A DNA stretch of 64,000 nt from the NCBI RefSeq assembly GCF_947179165.1, contig NC_077240.1, positions 6,126,001-6,190,000 on the forward strand. Direction: 5' to 3'. The first letter of the stretch is position 1, and every line of letters begins with the position of its first letter. The notes under the pieces were generated by a model. The model was given only the letters and a program-made list of their open reading frames with translations, had not been told where the DNA came from and searched no databases. Origin of the DNA: Solanum dulcamara. Taxonomy: Eukaryota; Streptophyta; Magnoliopsida; Solanales; Solanaceae. Position numbers and translations under genes: made by a program. Of this stretch, positions 13,501 through 27,449 are shown piece by piece.

Positions 13501-13596
13501 CAAGACTTCAACCATGCTCACCATCCTCACACTGATTGGATTATTGCAGACTCCACTTATAATCTACGACCCGATGAGTTATCAGGGCCAAGATGA
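4591..13596 (+). CDS. SERK3: SERK/BAK1-type leucine-rich-repeat receptor kinase (SERK3-like)
   Basis: Eleven exons: 4591-4687, 5099-5231, 5320-5391, 7393-7536, 8480-8551, 8647-8718, 8799-8872, 9667-9801, 9894-10235, 10753-11147 and 13279-13596. They join in frame to 617 residues, the usual SERK length and exon plan. In order: hydrophobic signal peptide (about 1-30), N-cap domain with CTWFHVTCN, about five LRRs, a proline-rich hinge ([10 protein letters not shown]), a transmembrane helix ([20 protein letters not shown]) and a kinase with [15 protein letters not shown], the RD-type loop [12 protein letters not shown], and the tail LSGPR. SERKs are plasma-membrane co-receptors for steroid, peptide and pattern receptors. 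The two adjacent ATGs at 4591 and 4594 are the first in-frame starts; a longer reading upstream would need GTG. The proline-rich segment, [11 protein letters not shown], the DWII tail and the CP24 neighbours suggest the SERK3/BAK1 subgroup, perhaps the tomato SERK3B orthologue. Odd points: W in [11 protein letters not shown], and GWPIRKC where families have DWP(T/K)R. Introns 3 (2.0 kb) and 10 (2.1 kb) hold repeats. Confidence 0.93.
5459..5640 (+). mobile_element. SINE (Au-like, tRNA-derived) in SERK intron 3
   Basis: The block shows a tRNA-derived head with the B-box-like word 'ggttcaagcc' at 5501-5510. A body follows: 'ggaaacagcctctggcagaa', 'ggtaaggctgtgtacaatag', 'cccttgtggtcgggctcttc'. 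It ends 'gtgcaccgggctgcccct'. From memory this is the layout of the widespread Au-type SINE of plants. Flanking target duplications were not clear. It lies in the sense direction of the host gene. Confidence 0.75.
6505..6690 (-). mobile_element. SINE in SERK intron 3, antisense to the gene
   Basis: On the minus strand the element starts near a B-box-like 'gttcaaatcc' (plus positions 6673-6682). It runs through 'taccttggtagacagagtta' and 'ggtgggaggtaacaggtacc', and ends with 'agtcgaggtgcacacaatat' and 'gacaccacc'. This order is that of a common Solanaceae SINE family. The exact family name and the target duplication were not determined. Confidence 0.65.
7895..7917 (+). repeat. (GA)n microsatellite in SERK intron 4
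   Basis: A run of about eleven GA dinucleotides between 'attcatag' and 'gtaaagcag'. A shorter (GT)n run lies in intron 1 near 4867-4884. Confidence 0.9.
11418..12147. mobile_element. Foldback MITE, Mutator-like, in SERK intron 10
   Basis: The element spans 11428-12137 (710 bp) and is flanked by the 10-bp direct repeat CAAATAACAC at 11418-11427 and 12138-12147. Its ends are inverted repeats: left 'gagaaaataaccaaaatgg', right the complement of 'gagaaaatgaccaaaatgg'. Each arm is itself built from near-identical units of about 58 bp, with 'ttcactagattgaaatggtc' and 'aaaggtgttcattt' repeated. The two arms fold onto each other around a unique centre (about 11690-11940). No transposase is present. 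Terminal inverted repeats with a 9-11 bp target duplication are the mark of Mutator-like elements; assignment to that superfamily is inference. Confidence 0.85.
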
Positions 13597-14679
13597 TCTT
13601 TCAGCTATTCTGCCAACAGCACATATAGGACTCTTTTAAGGGAAATCCTTTGTATTTGTAATAGCCAATTTTCATCTTTGTGCATATTTATTTTCCTTTT
13701 TCTTCTCTTTTTTATTTTTTAAGATTATATTGTATGTCAGGAATTTTGATGAAATCTGAATGTCTATAGTTTACTCTGGGTCAACTGAAAGTTTGAATGT
13801 GGAAGTTAATCCGCAGCAGGAATGGCTGTGAAGCGCAAATGTAATTTTTCCTTATGGATGTATCGGATAGTGATTGTTTGTTCGGCAAATAAACATATAA
13901 CACATAACTTTGCAGTTCTAAAATTTTCTAAATTTTTTAGTCATCTACTGAGTTCTGTGTTTCAAGAGAAGTTTTTGGTGAATGTCAGATAAGGGCAAGG
14001 AAAAGTTGCAATGGTTCAGATATCTCACTATGCAGAAAGCAGCAGAGTTCAATAAATCATCTGTATCATTTAAGGCAAATAGAACAATGATATCGGTATC
14101 AGTCAGCCAAAGAAAAACAGTCTTGAGCATGCAATGCAACCACAACCTTATACGCTACCTATTTCTTTCCTTTGTGTTGATTCATAGTTAGATTCCATCC
14201 CTGCAAAAGCTATGGAATATTTGGAATATGCATAAGCTGTATGGTGGGTGTGGAATAACCTCTATAAATCTTTCCTCATCTAAGTGGTTAAGCCATCTTT
14301 CAAGTAACTCACAACGTACAGATGATTGACAAAAACAGTAACTCATTCACCATATTAGCATACAATCATAAATTCAAGTTTTTTGTTTTTACATTGCCAA
14401 ATGATGAATCAAGTACCTAATGGATCAACTTTGTTGACCACAAACAAGTACTAATCTATCACCTGTTCCATCAGACATGCACAGAGATCTCAGAACATAC
14501 TTTAGCCAAATTATATTATATATGTAATATAAATGTTTGGATGCTGCAATATACAGTGTTGCTGTTTCCTCAAGACACAAGCTTCAAGTAAATCATAAAA
14601 GTAACTGGTTGTATTAATTGAGGGGAAAAACAGAAAGGCAATATCAAAACAAGGGGAATAGCAACCTTGTGCGAGATAA
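13597..14679. other. Convergent 3' regions of the SERK and F-box genes
   Basis: The SERK stop (13594-13596) and the F-box stop (14680) face each other across this spacer. It should hold both 3' untranslated regions. T-rich sequence follows the SERK stop at 13680-13740. Small ORFs on both strands between 13945 and 14191 have no recognisable protein similarity and look like chance. No repeat or RNA gene was recognised. Confidence 0.5.
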
Positions 14680-16107
14680 CTATACATCAAGGATTTGGCA
14701 GCTAACCAGCTCTACAGATTCACCACTTCTCAAAGCAACAACTCTCCACATATTCGCTTCAGATCCTAAAACCGGTTCTGGAACTTCGTGTAAAATTTTT
14801 TGTAAAGAATTTGCTGAGGTTGATGGAGAAGGAACTGAATGATTTTGCCTATCAGCCTGCATGACCATGATATTGTGATTTGCATCTTTAGTGATCACAT
14901 GGAGCTTTCCAAGAAAACCAGCAAGAAGATAAGGAGACTCTGAATTGTCATTAATAGGTATATCTCCTTCAATCACCTTCCAAGTGTCATCTTGATGATC
15001 ATAAACTTTTATTCTAGCACTATCTAGAGTACTAGAAGGATCCAATGCATACAGCTCTCCTTCAACAGTGACACTCAACTTTGTTCCTGCCTGCCTAGCA
15101 GGCCAGCCATCTCCCATGCCAATTGGCATTTCCATCCATGCATTTGTTTCGGGATCGTAGACCTCTCCTCCAACATCAACAAAAAAAGGCCAGCAATACA
15201 AACTTTGAGGAACATATAGTTTACCCCGATAAGATGTCATCCCAGTAGCTATAGGCTTGAGTAGATCAGCTAGAAAAGCAGTGGGTAGCATCTGAGCTTT
15301 TGAAAATGGCATGCTTGGGACTTCAGACCAAATACCAGTATGAGGATTAAATACTTCTGCAGATTGAAGGGGAGTAAGTCCCCCACGATCCCGAGTAACA
15401 CCTCCTACTACATAAAGCTTTCCATTCAAGACACCTGTCTTGCAATAAGCTCTTGCAGTAGACATGGGATTTACTTCATTCCAAGCATTTACAATGGGGT
15501 CATACCGCCAGACAGACCTCATGGCTGCAGCTCTGAAGAATCCCCCAAGGGCATAGAGGCATCCATCAACAGCTCCAATAGCACAACCACAAAATGGAAC
15601 TTGATCCAGAGCACTTCTCCTTCCGAGCCAACCCCTTATGGCATCAGCAATTCTTATACTTGAACCTGCCATGTTCCATGCCCGAAGTCCAGATAAACCA
15701 CTTGTAGGTTCATTATTGACCGCAATTGCCGGCATTGGTGGCAACCTTTGCCATCTCATGGAGATTGGATCAAAAGCATACCACAAAAACTTATCACCTT
15801 CAGTCTTTGTCAAAAGATAGAGCCACTCTTCTGTTGTTCCAAGTTCTTTTCTACACCTATAAAGTTCTGGACTCATAATAGCAGCTTTCCAGCTCTGCGA
15901 AACTAATTTTGCATTTAAGTGGTGTATTCTAGGAAGTCTGGCGAGGATTTGAATAGATATCTCATCAGGCAGGCTTGGAATCAATCCTGGGCTATGCTCC
16001 CAGAAGCTATCTGATGTCCTTTGTCTTTTGCATGATGCACTTTGGGAGCCCTCAACGAGATCCCCCACATTAGAGTTGTGGTTACTCCGACTCAATATGC
16101 TACCCAT
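14680..16107 (-). CDS. F-box/kelch-repeat protein (Arabidopsis At1g22040 type)
   Basis: A single coding exon of 475 residues. I chose the ATG at 16107 (MGSILSRS), which fits the MGSI start of the Arabidopsis relative. The reading frame continues 16 codons upstream, but without an ATG and across a likely splice acceptor at 16143-16144. The F-box is near residues 40-85 (LIPSLPDEISIQILARLPRI, then LVSQSWKAAI). Kelch-like blades follow, with typical pieces such as CLYALGGF, KLYVVGGVTRDRGG, GGEVYDPETNAWMEMP and KIYPVYDH-like KVYDHQDDTWKV. Such proteins are substrate adaptors of SCF ubiquitin ligases: the F-box binds the SKP1 subunit and the kelch propeller binds a target. The target is unknown. 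It is convergent with the SERK gene. Confidence 0.92.
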   Translation of the reverse strand: MGSILSRSNHNSNVGDLVEGSQSASCKRQRTSDSFWEHSPGLIPSLPDEISIQILARLPRIHHLNAKLVSQSWKAAIMSPELYRCRKELGTTEEWLYLLTKTEGDKFLWYAFDPISMRWQRLPPMPAIAVNNEPTSGLSGLRAWNMAGSSIRIADAIRGWLGRRSALDQVPFCGCAIGAVDGCLYALGGFFRAAAMRSVWRYDPIVNAWNEVNPMSTARAYCKTGVLNGKLYVVGGVTRDRGGLTPLQSAEVFNPHTGIWSEVPSMPFSKAQMLPTAFLADLLKPIATGMTSYRGKLYVPQSLYCWPFFVDVGGEVYDPETNAWMEMPIGMGDGWPARQAGTKLSVTVEGELYALDPSSTLDSARIKVYDHQDDTWKVIEGDIPINDNSESPYLLAGFLGKLHVITKDANHNIMVMQADRQNHSVPSPSTSANSLQKILHEVPEPVLGSEANMWRVVALRSGESVELVSCQILDV

Positions 16108-16142
16108 TAGTCTTTCCCCTTTTATGCTGCAACCTTGATAAC

Positions 16143-17060
16143 CTGCACCCACCAATTCAGTGCATGCCTTCTACTATAATGCCACAAACCCATAAAATCC
16201 AGCTAGCGATACACCAATTCAGTGCATGCCTCCTACTAAAAATCCGCAAAACCATAAGATCGAAAAAATCAGCTAGCATCATAAAAGGAAGGGGGGGGGG
16301 GGGGGAAAGAAAGAGTGAAAAAGATCAATTGAGACTCAATCCAAACTAGATAGGATCAGTTATATTAATCGTCTATATCCATGGCACTGTATTAAGGCCT
16401 AATAATTCCAATAATGAAAGAGGGGAAAAGGCTTAACTCTAGAAAAATTGAAGTTTGGACCTAGTAAGGATAAAACAAAAAAGATAAACCACAAACTGAA
16501 AAGTAATTAATTGGAGTAGAGTAACAAGATCTTAAAGAAACGATCTCCTAATCACAGGTGAATTAAATACATACAAGCAGATGAATTGCAAGAAATTGAA
16601 ATTTCAACATGAAACAACACAAATCTTCACTGATAACACAACAAAACGCAGAAAATTACTAGCAGACATATACTCATCAAATCATCAACAAATTCCTCCA
16701 TATTTTCACAGCTACCCAATAAACAAAAAAGAACCTAAACAAGTAAAAACCTCAAAATTGAAATTTCACAATAGAGTCCTCCCAAAAGCCCCATGACATT
16801 CAAATTGAAAAGGGGTTTAAGGATCCTATCTATACATCAAAACCCATAAAGGAAATCGGAAAATTCCCATAAGAAAGAATTGTTACCTATTCAAAGATGA
16901 AGAATAAGTTTAAGGGAAACACTCATCATTTGGGGTTTGCTGATGAGCTTTGAAGGAGGGGTGGGGGTGAATGGGTGGGGGGGTATAAGGACTATAGGGT
17001 CCCGAAGGAAAGAAAGCCTCAAAATTGTTACCTTTTCTGTCTTCTCCAGCCATTGCTTCA
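16143..17060 (-). promoter_or_regulatory. 5' leader of the F-box gene: leader intron and 46-codon upstream ORF
   Basis: On the minus strand a good donor (GAATAG/GTAACA, exon ending at 16887) and acceptor (GGTGCAG/GTTATC, exon starting at 16142) define a leader intron of about 744 bp. The first exon would hold an upstream ORF from ATG at 17053 to a stop at 16910, 46 codons long and proline/histidine-rich (PYTPPPIHPHPSF). Splice sites and ORF are seen; transcription of this region is inferred. The intron carries a G15 run at 16291-16305. Confidence 0.5.
16291..16305 (+). repeat. G15 homopolymer
   Basis: Fifteen consecutive G residues lie in the inferred leader intron of the F-box gene. On the transcribed strand this reads as C15. 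Confidence 0.9.
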
Positions 17061-17299
17061 TTGAGACAACGAGTTGTGGTAGTGCTGTTCACCTGTGACA
17101 GTCTCTAAGGACAAGAAAATAAGACTAATGAAAAGAAAATATTAGTATTCCATTTCACGTTCACGTCAAGTCAATATATATATATATGAATTATGTATAA
17201 ATATTTCGATATAATTAAATATTTACCGAAAATTATTATTTTATAAAATGTAATGACCAAAAAATTATTACCCTAATCGTGTGCTTTTCACAAAATATA

Positions 17300-17478
17300 A
17301 TTAATTTTTTTTATTTTTCACCCAGTGTCCGGAGCTCGTGGAGCCTCGACTAAATTCGAATCGCTCATTGTAGGGCTCATTCTGAGGTGTCGCTCCCAAC
17401 AAGATTTTTTTCATACTTAAAATTTGAACCCGAGACCTCGGTTAAAGCAGTCTCACCACTCCACCACAACCCATGTTG
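17300..17478 (-). mobile_element. SINE (Solanaceae tRNA-derived type)
   Basis: Read on the minus strand it begins 'gggttgtggtggagtggtga', with an A-box-like part, followed by a B-box-like 'ctcgggttcaaat' (plus positions 17422-17431 and neighbours). The body includes 'gggagcgacacctcagaatg', 'agccctacaatgagcgattc' and 'gaatttagtcgaggctccac', and it ends 'ccggacactgggtg' before an A-rich stretch. This is the plan of a common Solanaceae SINE group (SolS-like). It lies between the F-box and TGS1 genes. Confidence 0.75.
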
Positions 17479-19066
17479 TTTAAAGAACAAATCTAAAGAA
17501 AATAGATACATGGTTTAATACTAACTTAAAAATTGTTTTAATAATGATAAATTAATTTATTAATTTTGATCTTGAAGTTGCGGAGTGTTAAGTGTTAACC
17601 AGTTTGAGATTGAGATAAATTGTTTGATTAAATAGATCCAAAATGACTCATCTTGATCTTCCACCAAGGCTCTCATATTAACTACTATTTGGATATAAAA
17701 AATCACTAGTACTAAGTACAAATATTTTCCTCGAAGATGAAGGTAGTATATTAAAGAAAATTGTATGAAGAAATAAAAGACTTGTGGGTAGACTTTTTGT
17801 TTCACACATTTTAATTAAAACCTCAAAATATCATTTGCAATTTGCTTCTTGGAAGAAGCTTTACGTTGTTTTTTTAATTATTATTTACTAAGCTGTATAT
17901 TGTAGAACTTTGCATCATATTTAAGTAAAGAATCCCTTAAAGCTGTTAAAGTTTTACTTTACTAATATAAACAAAGAAGAAGAAAATATGAAATAAAATT
18001 GAGTAGAAAACAAAGATGGATTAATGGTTTGGCCGTCCACGTAGTTTGTGTTGGCCTACCTCGTGTTAATCAATTATTTGCGTCTTAATTAGAATTATTA
18101 AATCGTTACTTTCAATATTTGCAATATCAATAAATTTGTAGTTCTAGAAATATTTCTACTATATATTGATGATTAGTGCTCCCTTGGTACCGTTCGTCAT
18201 TAATTAAAATAATGTAATGAAAACGACATACTTTGTTATTCCTGTAATATGGCATTAACATCACAACAACGATGTATATGACTAATATTCAACGTGTTAT
18301 ATGATGACCTCAACCCTTTAGACACTTTTCTGGAAAAAACATGCATATCTCCAAATTTTTAGGTTATTTTTTTCAACCAAACTTTTAGATTTGGCTCCAC
18401 ATATTTACCTAATCAAATGTGGCATTTTTAAATTTTATTTATTAATAATCATGGTGTATGATGTAGTTTGAATGTTTTTTAATTAATTTTATGAATATGT
18501 GTCATTTTTCTAAGCAGCAATAGGGACCAAATAACTTTATTTATCAGGATAAATAAGAAAAAAAATACTTAATATTTAATTTAAACTTAATTTGGAGTTT
18601 TGCTCTCAGACTTCTTTTTTTGTTTTTAAATATTTTAAAGATGAGAAATTTCAGGTTAAATATTAAAACAAGACAAACAAAATAAAGGAAAAAAATCTTG
18701 AAGTAATTTGCTTTTGCACTTCTAAAGGCAAGGCAAATATTTCTACTTGTAAGCTATCGTTCATTTCTTACAAATCATTTGTAAAGTTGCATAAATCATC
18801 TTCACACGTGAAATTCAATTGTTTTACACTGAAGTCTTGTGTGATTTAGAGTGATGATTTTAAATTAACATTTGTACATACAATTTGATAGCATGATTTG
18901 AAATCTAAATTTTCCACAAAAACTTTTGGACGTTTCCCTTTTATTAATATCTTTCACTCATCTACTACTGGAATAATTTCCCAAAATTTTCATCCCGCCT
19001 AATTTCTTTTCGAAAGCTTTGATTCCCAAATTTTCAATCTGTTTGGTATTAGGAGAAGCACCAAAA
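17479..19066. other. Intergenic spacer upstream of the TGS1-like gene
   Basis: AT-rich sequence without a recognisable gene or repeat. The TGS1 promoter should lie in the right-hand part. A small AT-rich ORF on the minus strand at 17560-17805 has no recognisable similarity. Confidence 0.4.
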
Positions 19067-23451
<4,385 letters not shown>

Positions 23452-24744
23452 CTCTAACCAGAATCTAACAATATTCCTTGTACTTCCATGTATCTCTTTA
23501 TCCGTCAAAGTCTTTGTCAATAGAAGAGTATGTACGATGAAAACAAAAATAGAACAGTATGTACATATGAATACTAGTGAGCTCTAGTTGACCCTGCTGT
23601 TTAAAAACATCATGTTGCGATGGATTAGCACTGTATAGCTGATTAATGAAGATGAAACTTGAGATTTTCGGCATTGAATTTTGCTGATTAATGAAGACAA
23701 AACTGCCGATTTGCTTTCTAGCGGAAAAGGAAAAAAAAGAGTTGGCTCCAATTGTCATTTTAATGACATATTGAAGTCCATAGAAATTCTTCTCCAAATT
23801 CTTACCACACTTGAAACATTATTTTGCAAATTCAATAGTAGATTCCTTTTCTCCTGGCTAGAAGATGGAAAGAATGGGCCTAAAGACGGACTCTGGACCT
23901 AAGGGGCTGTTTGGTATGAGTTATAAGGGGTGATAGTTCCGGAATAAAATGAAAGGGTTATTTTATCTTGCGTTTGGTTTGGAGTATTAGTTAGTTCTGA
24001 AATTATTTATCTCAGATATATGGTGTGATAACTAATCCTACAGGACATCTCATACTTTTTATATTTGGCACTAAGTTGATTCTTCTATGTACATATGTAT
24101 ATGATAGATCAGTTTGAGAGTTTTATTTGTGCCTTTACAAATATCTGAAAGGAAAACGATGTGTCTATTAATCTTAAACCAACCAATAAATGTTGATGAA
24201 TTTTTAGGCATGGGTTGTTATCACATATAATTTTCATCAGTCTTTAGGACCACCCAAAGGAACTAGTTTTCTGACTTTGGGGGGGGGGGGGGGCTGCAAT
24301 GCCAGTAACCCCTCAGTAAAGAATGGAAAGTGATGTACTTAATTTTGGTAGAAACAAGTTGCAATAATGTTAGGTATCACTTAATAAATATAATTGCAGC
24401 AGCCTTTACTAAAGAGCTACCATGATGAGTAAAAACTCAATACTATGTAATTAAAAGCACTTCAGCTGAGGTGTTGTTATTTACTTAGTTTAGGAGAGAA
24501 TAAAGTAGATGGAAGAGGTATTACTAGGAAAATATTCCATAACATTAATGAAGAAAAATAATACAATATAGGTAGATGGTTCTACAATTTAATGTGATAG
24601 CTAAGTGCAATAGTTAAGCTTTAGTACTTGAGATGAGAGAGTGTGTGTGTGTCTGTGCGCTAAACTACCAAAGGCATGGCAATGGATTAAGAGGGGCAAA
24701 TAGAGCTTCACATGGCATTGCATAAAAAAAGATAAATTAATGCA
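23452..24744. other. Intergenic spacer downstream of TGS1
   Basis: No gene was recognised. A block at about 23900-24060 ('ggggctgtttggtatgagtt', 'cgtttggtttggagtatta') resembles the end of common Solanaceae non-autonomous DNA transposons, but I did not find a matching second end. A G15 run lies at 24279-24293. The segment 24640-24655 has a short (GT)n run. Confidence 0.45.
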
Positions 24745-25025
24745 ATTAGATCAAAAAGGTTGCGGTAGAGTCGTAACTACTACTTCATCAATAATGAAAG
24801 GTATCGGGTTCGAGCCATGGGAATGAATATGTCTTTGATAGAGAGCATTTTACCATCTAATTAAAGAGGGGCTTTTCGATGCAAAACTCGATAGGTTCTT
24901 TTGAGCCATCGTAATTCTGATCCTTGAGCTTCACCCTCCATTTCTCAATGATGACACATGTCAAATGGAGATCAAGGACTATTTTAATCCGGATTAGTTA
25001 GACCGCAAAACTAGTACCCAACACC
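24745..25025 (+). mobile_element. SINE, degenerate (SolS-like)
   Basis: The head is 'ggttgcggtagagtcgtaac', with an A-box-like part, followed by a B box 'tcgggttcgagcc' (about 24804-24816). The body includes 'gagagcattttaccatctaa' and the 3' region 'aatccggattagttagaccg', 'gtacccaacaccaag'. This order is that of the SINE at 17300-17478 and its relatives, with extra sequence between head and tail. It is not a tRNA gene: there is no cloverleaf around the B box. Confidence 0.65.
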
Positions 25026-25070
25026 AAGTTTAGGTTAACATAAAAATAGATAAAATTAATGTAGCTAGAG

Positions 25071-25190
25071 CTATATTGCTCGGACTCTCCAAAACTATTG
25101 TAACACGTGTGTTGTATCGCTAAAAAATACTCTATTTTTGGAAAATCCTAAGTACCCAACAACATTTTTGAAGAGTCCGACCAACATAGG
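25071..25190. mobile_element. Short foldback MITE, about 120 bp
   Basis: The left arm 'ctatattgctcggactctcc' followed by 'aaaactattg' pairs with the complement of the right arm 'aacatttttgaagagtccga' 'ccaacatagg'. The centre 'gtatcgctaaaaaatactct' is also partly symmetric. This is a well-known sort of small hairpin repeat in Solanaceae genomes. A target duplication was not resolved. Confidence 0.7.
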
Positions 25191-26056
25191 CCTAAAGAAT
25201 CATTTGATTGCACATATATTTAACTTATATACACATAACATAGTAAAAACATTACAATATTAATATAGTTTAATTTATCGTGGCTGACGATCTATTTTAT
25301 TTCTCACGTTAATAATCTCATCTCATTTATTATGAACACTTACAACTAATGACAAATTAAAATTTACAAAGAGTCCAAACAAAAAATATTAAACTATCAT
25401 TAAGTCAAGAAGTTAACCAAATTTATACACAGAAATAGTCTAAAGAATCAAAGCTTGAACTGAATTGAGATTAGCACTTTGGTACTTTACTATCTTTGGC
25501 TCCATTAACAGGAATCCCTCAATCTCTGACTTTGAAAACTTCAGCTCCAACTCTGAAACCACTGATGAGTTCAGTTGTACTCTAGTACAGTTTTTCCTCA
25601 AAATCTTGACCCTTCTGTTATCATTTGACCATCCAAATTCAAAGCTTATTATATAGTATTCAATAATAAATCTGTTTCTACTAATCATAATCATAATCAT
25701 AATCATAATATTAAAAGTGAGAATAATTTTTCCCCCTCATATCCAAACATAGTAATAAACATTTGATGGTACCCTAATAAATATAGCACTCTAACCTACC
25801 TTCTATAATAAATTATATTACAATAACAATATAATAGCTCTTTACATTATTAGTTACATATTATATAAGTTGAATTTATTGTAAAAATAGTGTGGAGTAT
25901 ATATGCTACTCTGCGACTAGCAAGCCCCACTGGTTGCTAAGTTAATAAAGAGTAGCATTTCTTCTCCACTCTCTTCACTTCATTTTGGCCATCTTTTAAA
26001 TAGTACCATATATCTTTCACAACTTTGTCCCTAAAAGAAAATATAGCTAAGGAAAA
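25191..26056. other. Spacer upstream of the HMA gene
   Basis: AT-rich. It holds a (CATAAT)n-like microsatellite at about 25684-25711. Overlapping small ORFs on both strands at 25440-25706 have no recognisable product. The right-hand end (25960-26056) should include the promoter and leader of the HMA gene. Confidence 0.4.
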
Positions 26057-27449
26057 ATGAACTACAAGAAATTAGGAGGATACAGAAAGATGAGAGGATT
26101 TATTTGCCAGCCTCAAGTGTCAACTGCAGTGTGCTTGAGTTGTGATTCAAGGTCAGTTGTTGTCCCTGCAGCGCGACGTAGAATGTCGATGGAAGAACAT
26201 ACAAAATTAATTAACAAATGTACTAGGTTAGGGGATGTACCTCGTACACTTGATTCTATTCCTATAAGTAAGACATCAAGAAATGTTGTTGCTGCTGCTA
26301 GTTCCTCTGTTTTGACAATCTCTAAGAGAAGTCAAGAAAATGGTTCCAAAATTGTTCCTTCAGATAACTCTTTCCAGGTTACAATTTTATATTCAAAAAT
26401 ATGATCTTAAATCTATTTTAATATTTTTGCTAATTGAAAAAAATATATTTTCTAGTGTTTACGGTGGTGGCATATATTTATTTATTTATGCAGGTTATTG
26501 TGATGAGAGTGTCACTTCATTGTCAAGGCTGTGCTGGTAAAGTCAAGAAACATCTCTCCAAGATGGAAGGTACATTACATATTTCTATTTCATCTTTGAG
26601 AAATTTAGATATTATAATTCAGGAAAAAAAAGTTTTTTTTTTTTTTTTTGTGGGGGGGGGGGGGGGGGGGGGGGGTAATCAATTATGTCATGAAGAAAGA
26701 TCACGGGTCAATGAGTGGTCACAAGACTTACCATGATACATTGTGGAAAAAGTTGCACAAAATTTGCATGCCAAAGTTTTGGTTTTATGTGGAGAAATTA
26801 TTGTTTTCATTATTTTAAATCAATATCATTATTATTACATTATTCTATTACTCCTATCTTAGTCTTCAGATTGATTACTGTTATTGTTTCTTTTACTTGA
26901 GTTACCCTTCATTTTTTTTGTCAGTACTTTTCTTTTTTTAAGTGGTTTCACACGATTCTAACTTTTATATTTGTCAAAATAATTTTATCATACATTTTTT
27001 TTGACCGAGAGTCTATCAGAAATAATCTTTTTATACCATAAATATAAGGGTAAAGGTCACATTGGGTATGTTGTTGTTGTTGATCATGATCTTAAATAGA
27101 GCCTAGATGTGATGATTAATATAGCCAACTCTAATTTACGTAGGATGAGACGCAATTATTGTAATATTTTATTATTATGAGCTATCATATCAAATAATGA
27201 TAAAGATTCATAATAAATCTTAATCCATCAAAGGATTAAGGTTTCATGATTATACCTTTTGCATTACCTTCAAAACTGATCTGCCCAAATCTTAATTATA
27301 TATTTCTTGAATGAGCAGGGGTGACATCTTTCAGCATAGACTTGGATAGCCAAAGGGTAACAGTGATGGGACACGTGTCACCAGTTGGTGTGTTGGAAAG
27401 CATATCAAAAGTGAAAAGAGCTGAATTTTGGCCCCTAAATAGTTGTTGA
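26057..27449 (+). CDS. Heavy-metal-associated (HMA) domain protein, NaKR-like
   Basis: Three exons, 26057-26377, 26494-26569 and 27319-27449, join in frame to 175 residues. The N-terminal 107 residues are basic and serine-rich with no clear domain. An HMA fold follows: VIVMRVSLHCQGCAGKVKKH with the metal-binding CxxC written CQGC, then VTSFSIDLDSQRVTVMGHVS and a short end (FWPLNSC). Proteins with this plan, such as the NaKR/SPP group and metallochaperone-like proteins of plants, bind soft metals or act as phloem-related adaptors. Which role applies here cannot be told. The start ATG follows an A-rich leader (ggaaaaATGAAC). There is no CaaX prenylation motif as in HIPP proteins. The product ends after the HMA domain. 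Confidence 0.85.
26633..26675 (+). repeat. Adjacent T17 and G24 homopolymers in HMA intron 2
   Basis: Seventeen T (26633-26649), then 'gt', then twenty-four G (26652-26675). It lies 64 bp downstream of the exon 2 donor. Runs of this length slip easily and the exact counts may be sequencing-sensitive. Confidence 0.85.

Noticed and set aside
15340..15820. Plus-strand ORFs opposite the F-box/kelch gene.
   Set aside because: They are antisense shadows of a well-supported coding exon.
24745..24830. Possible tRNA gene because of the box B word around 24805-24816.
   Set aside because: No acceptor stem or cloverleaf could be drawn, and the body and tail fit a SINE.
26434..26736. Open frame running through the HMA exon 2 and on into the poly-T/poly-G run.
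   Set aside because: The good donor GAAG/GTACAT at 26569 and the matching third exon at 27319 restore the full HMA domain; the read-through is intron.
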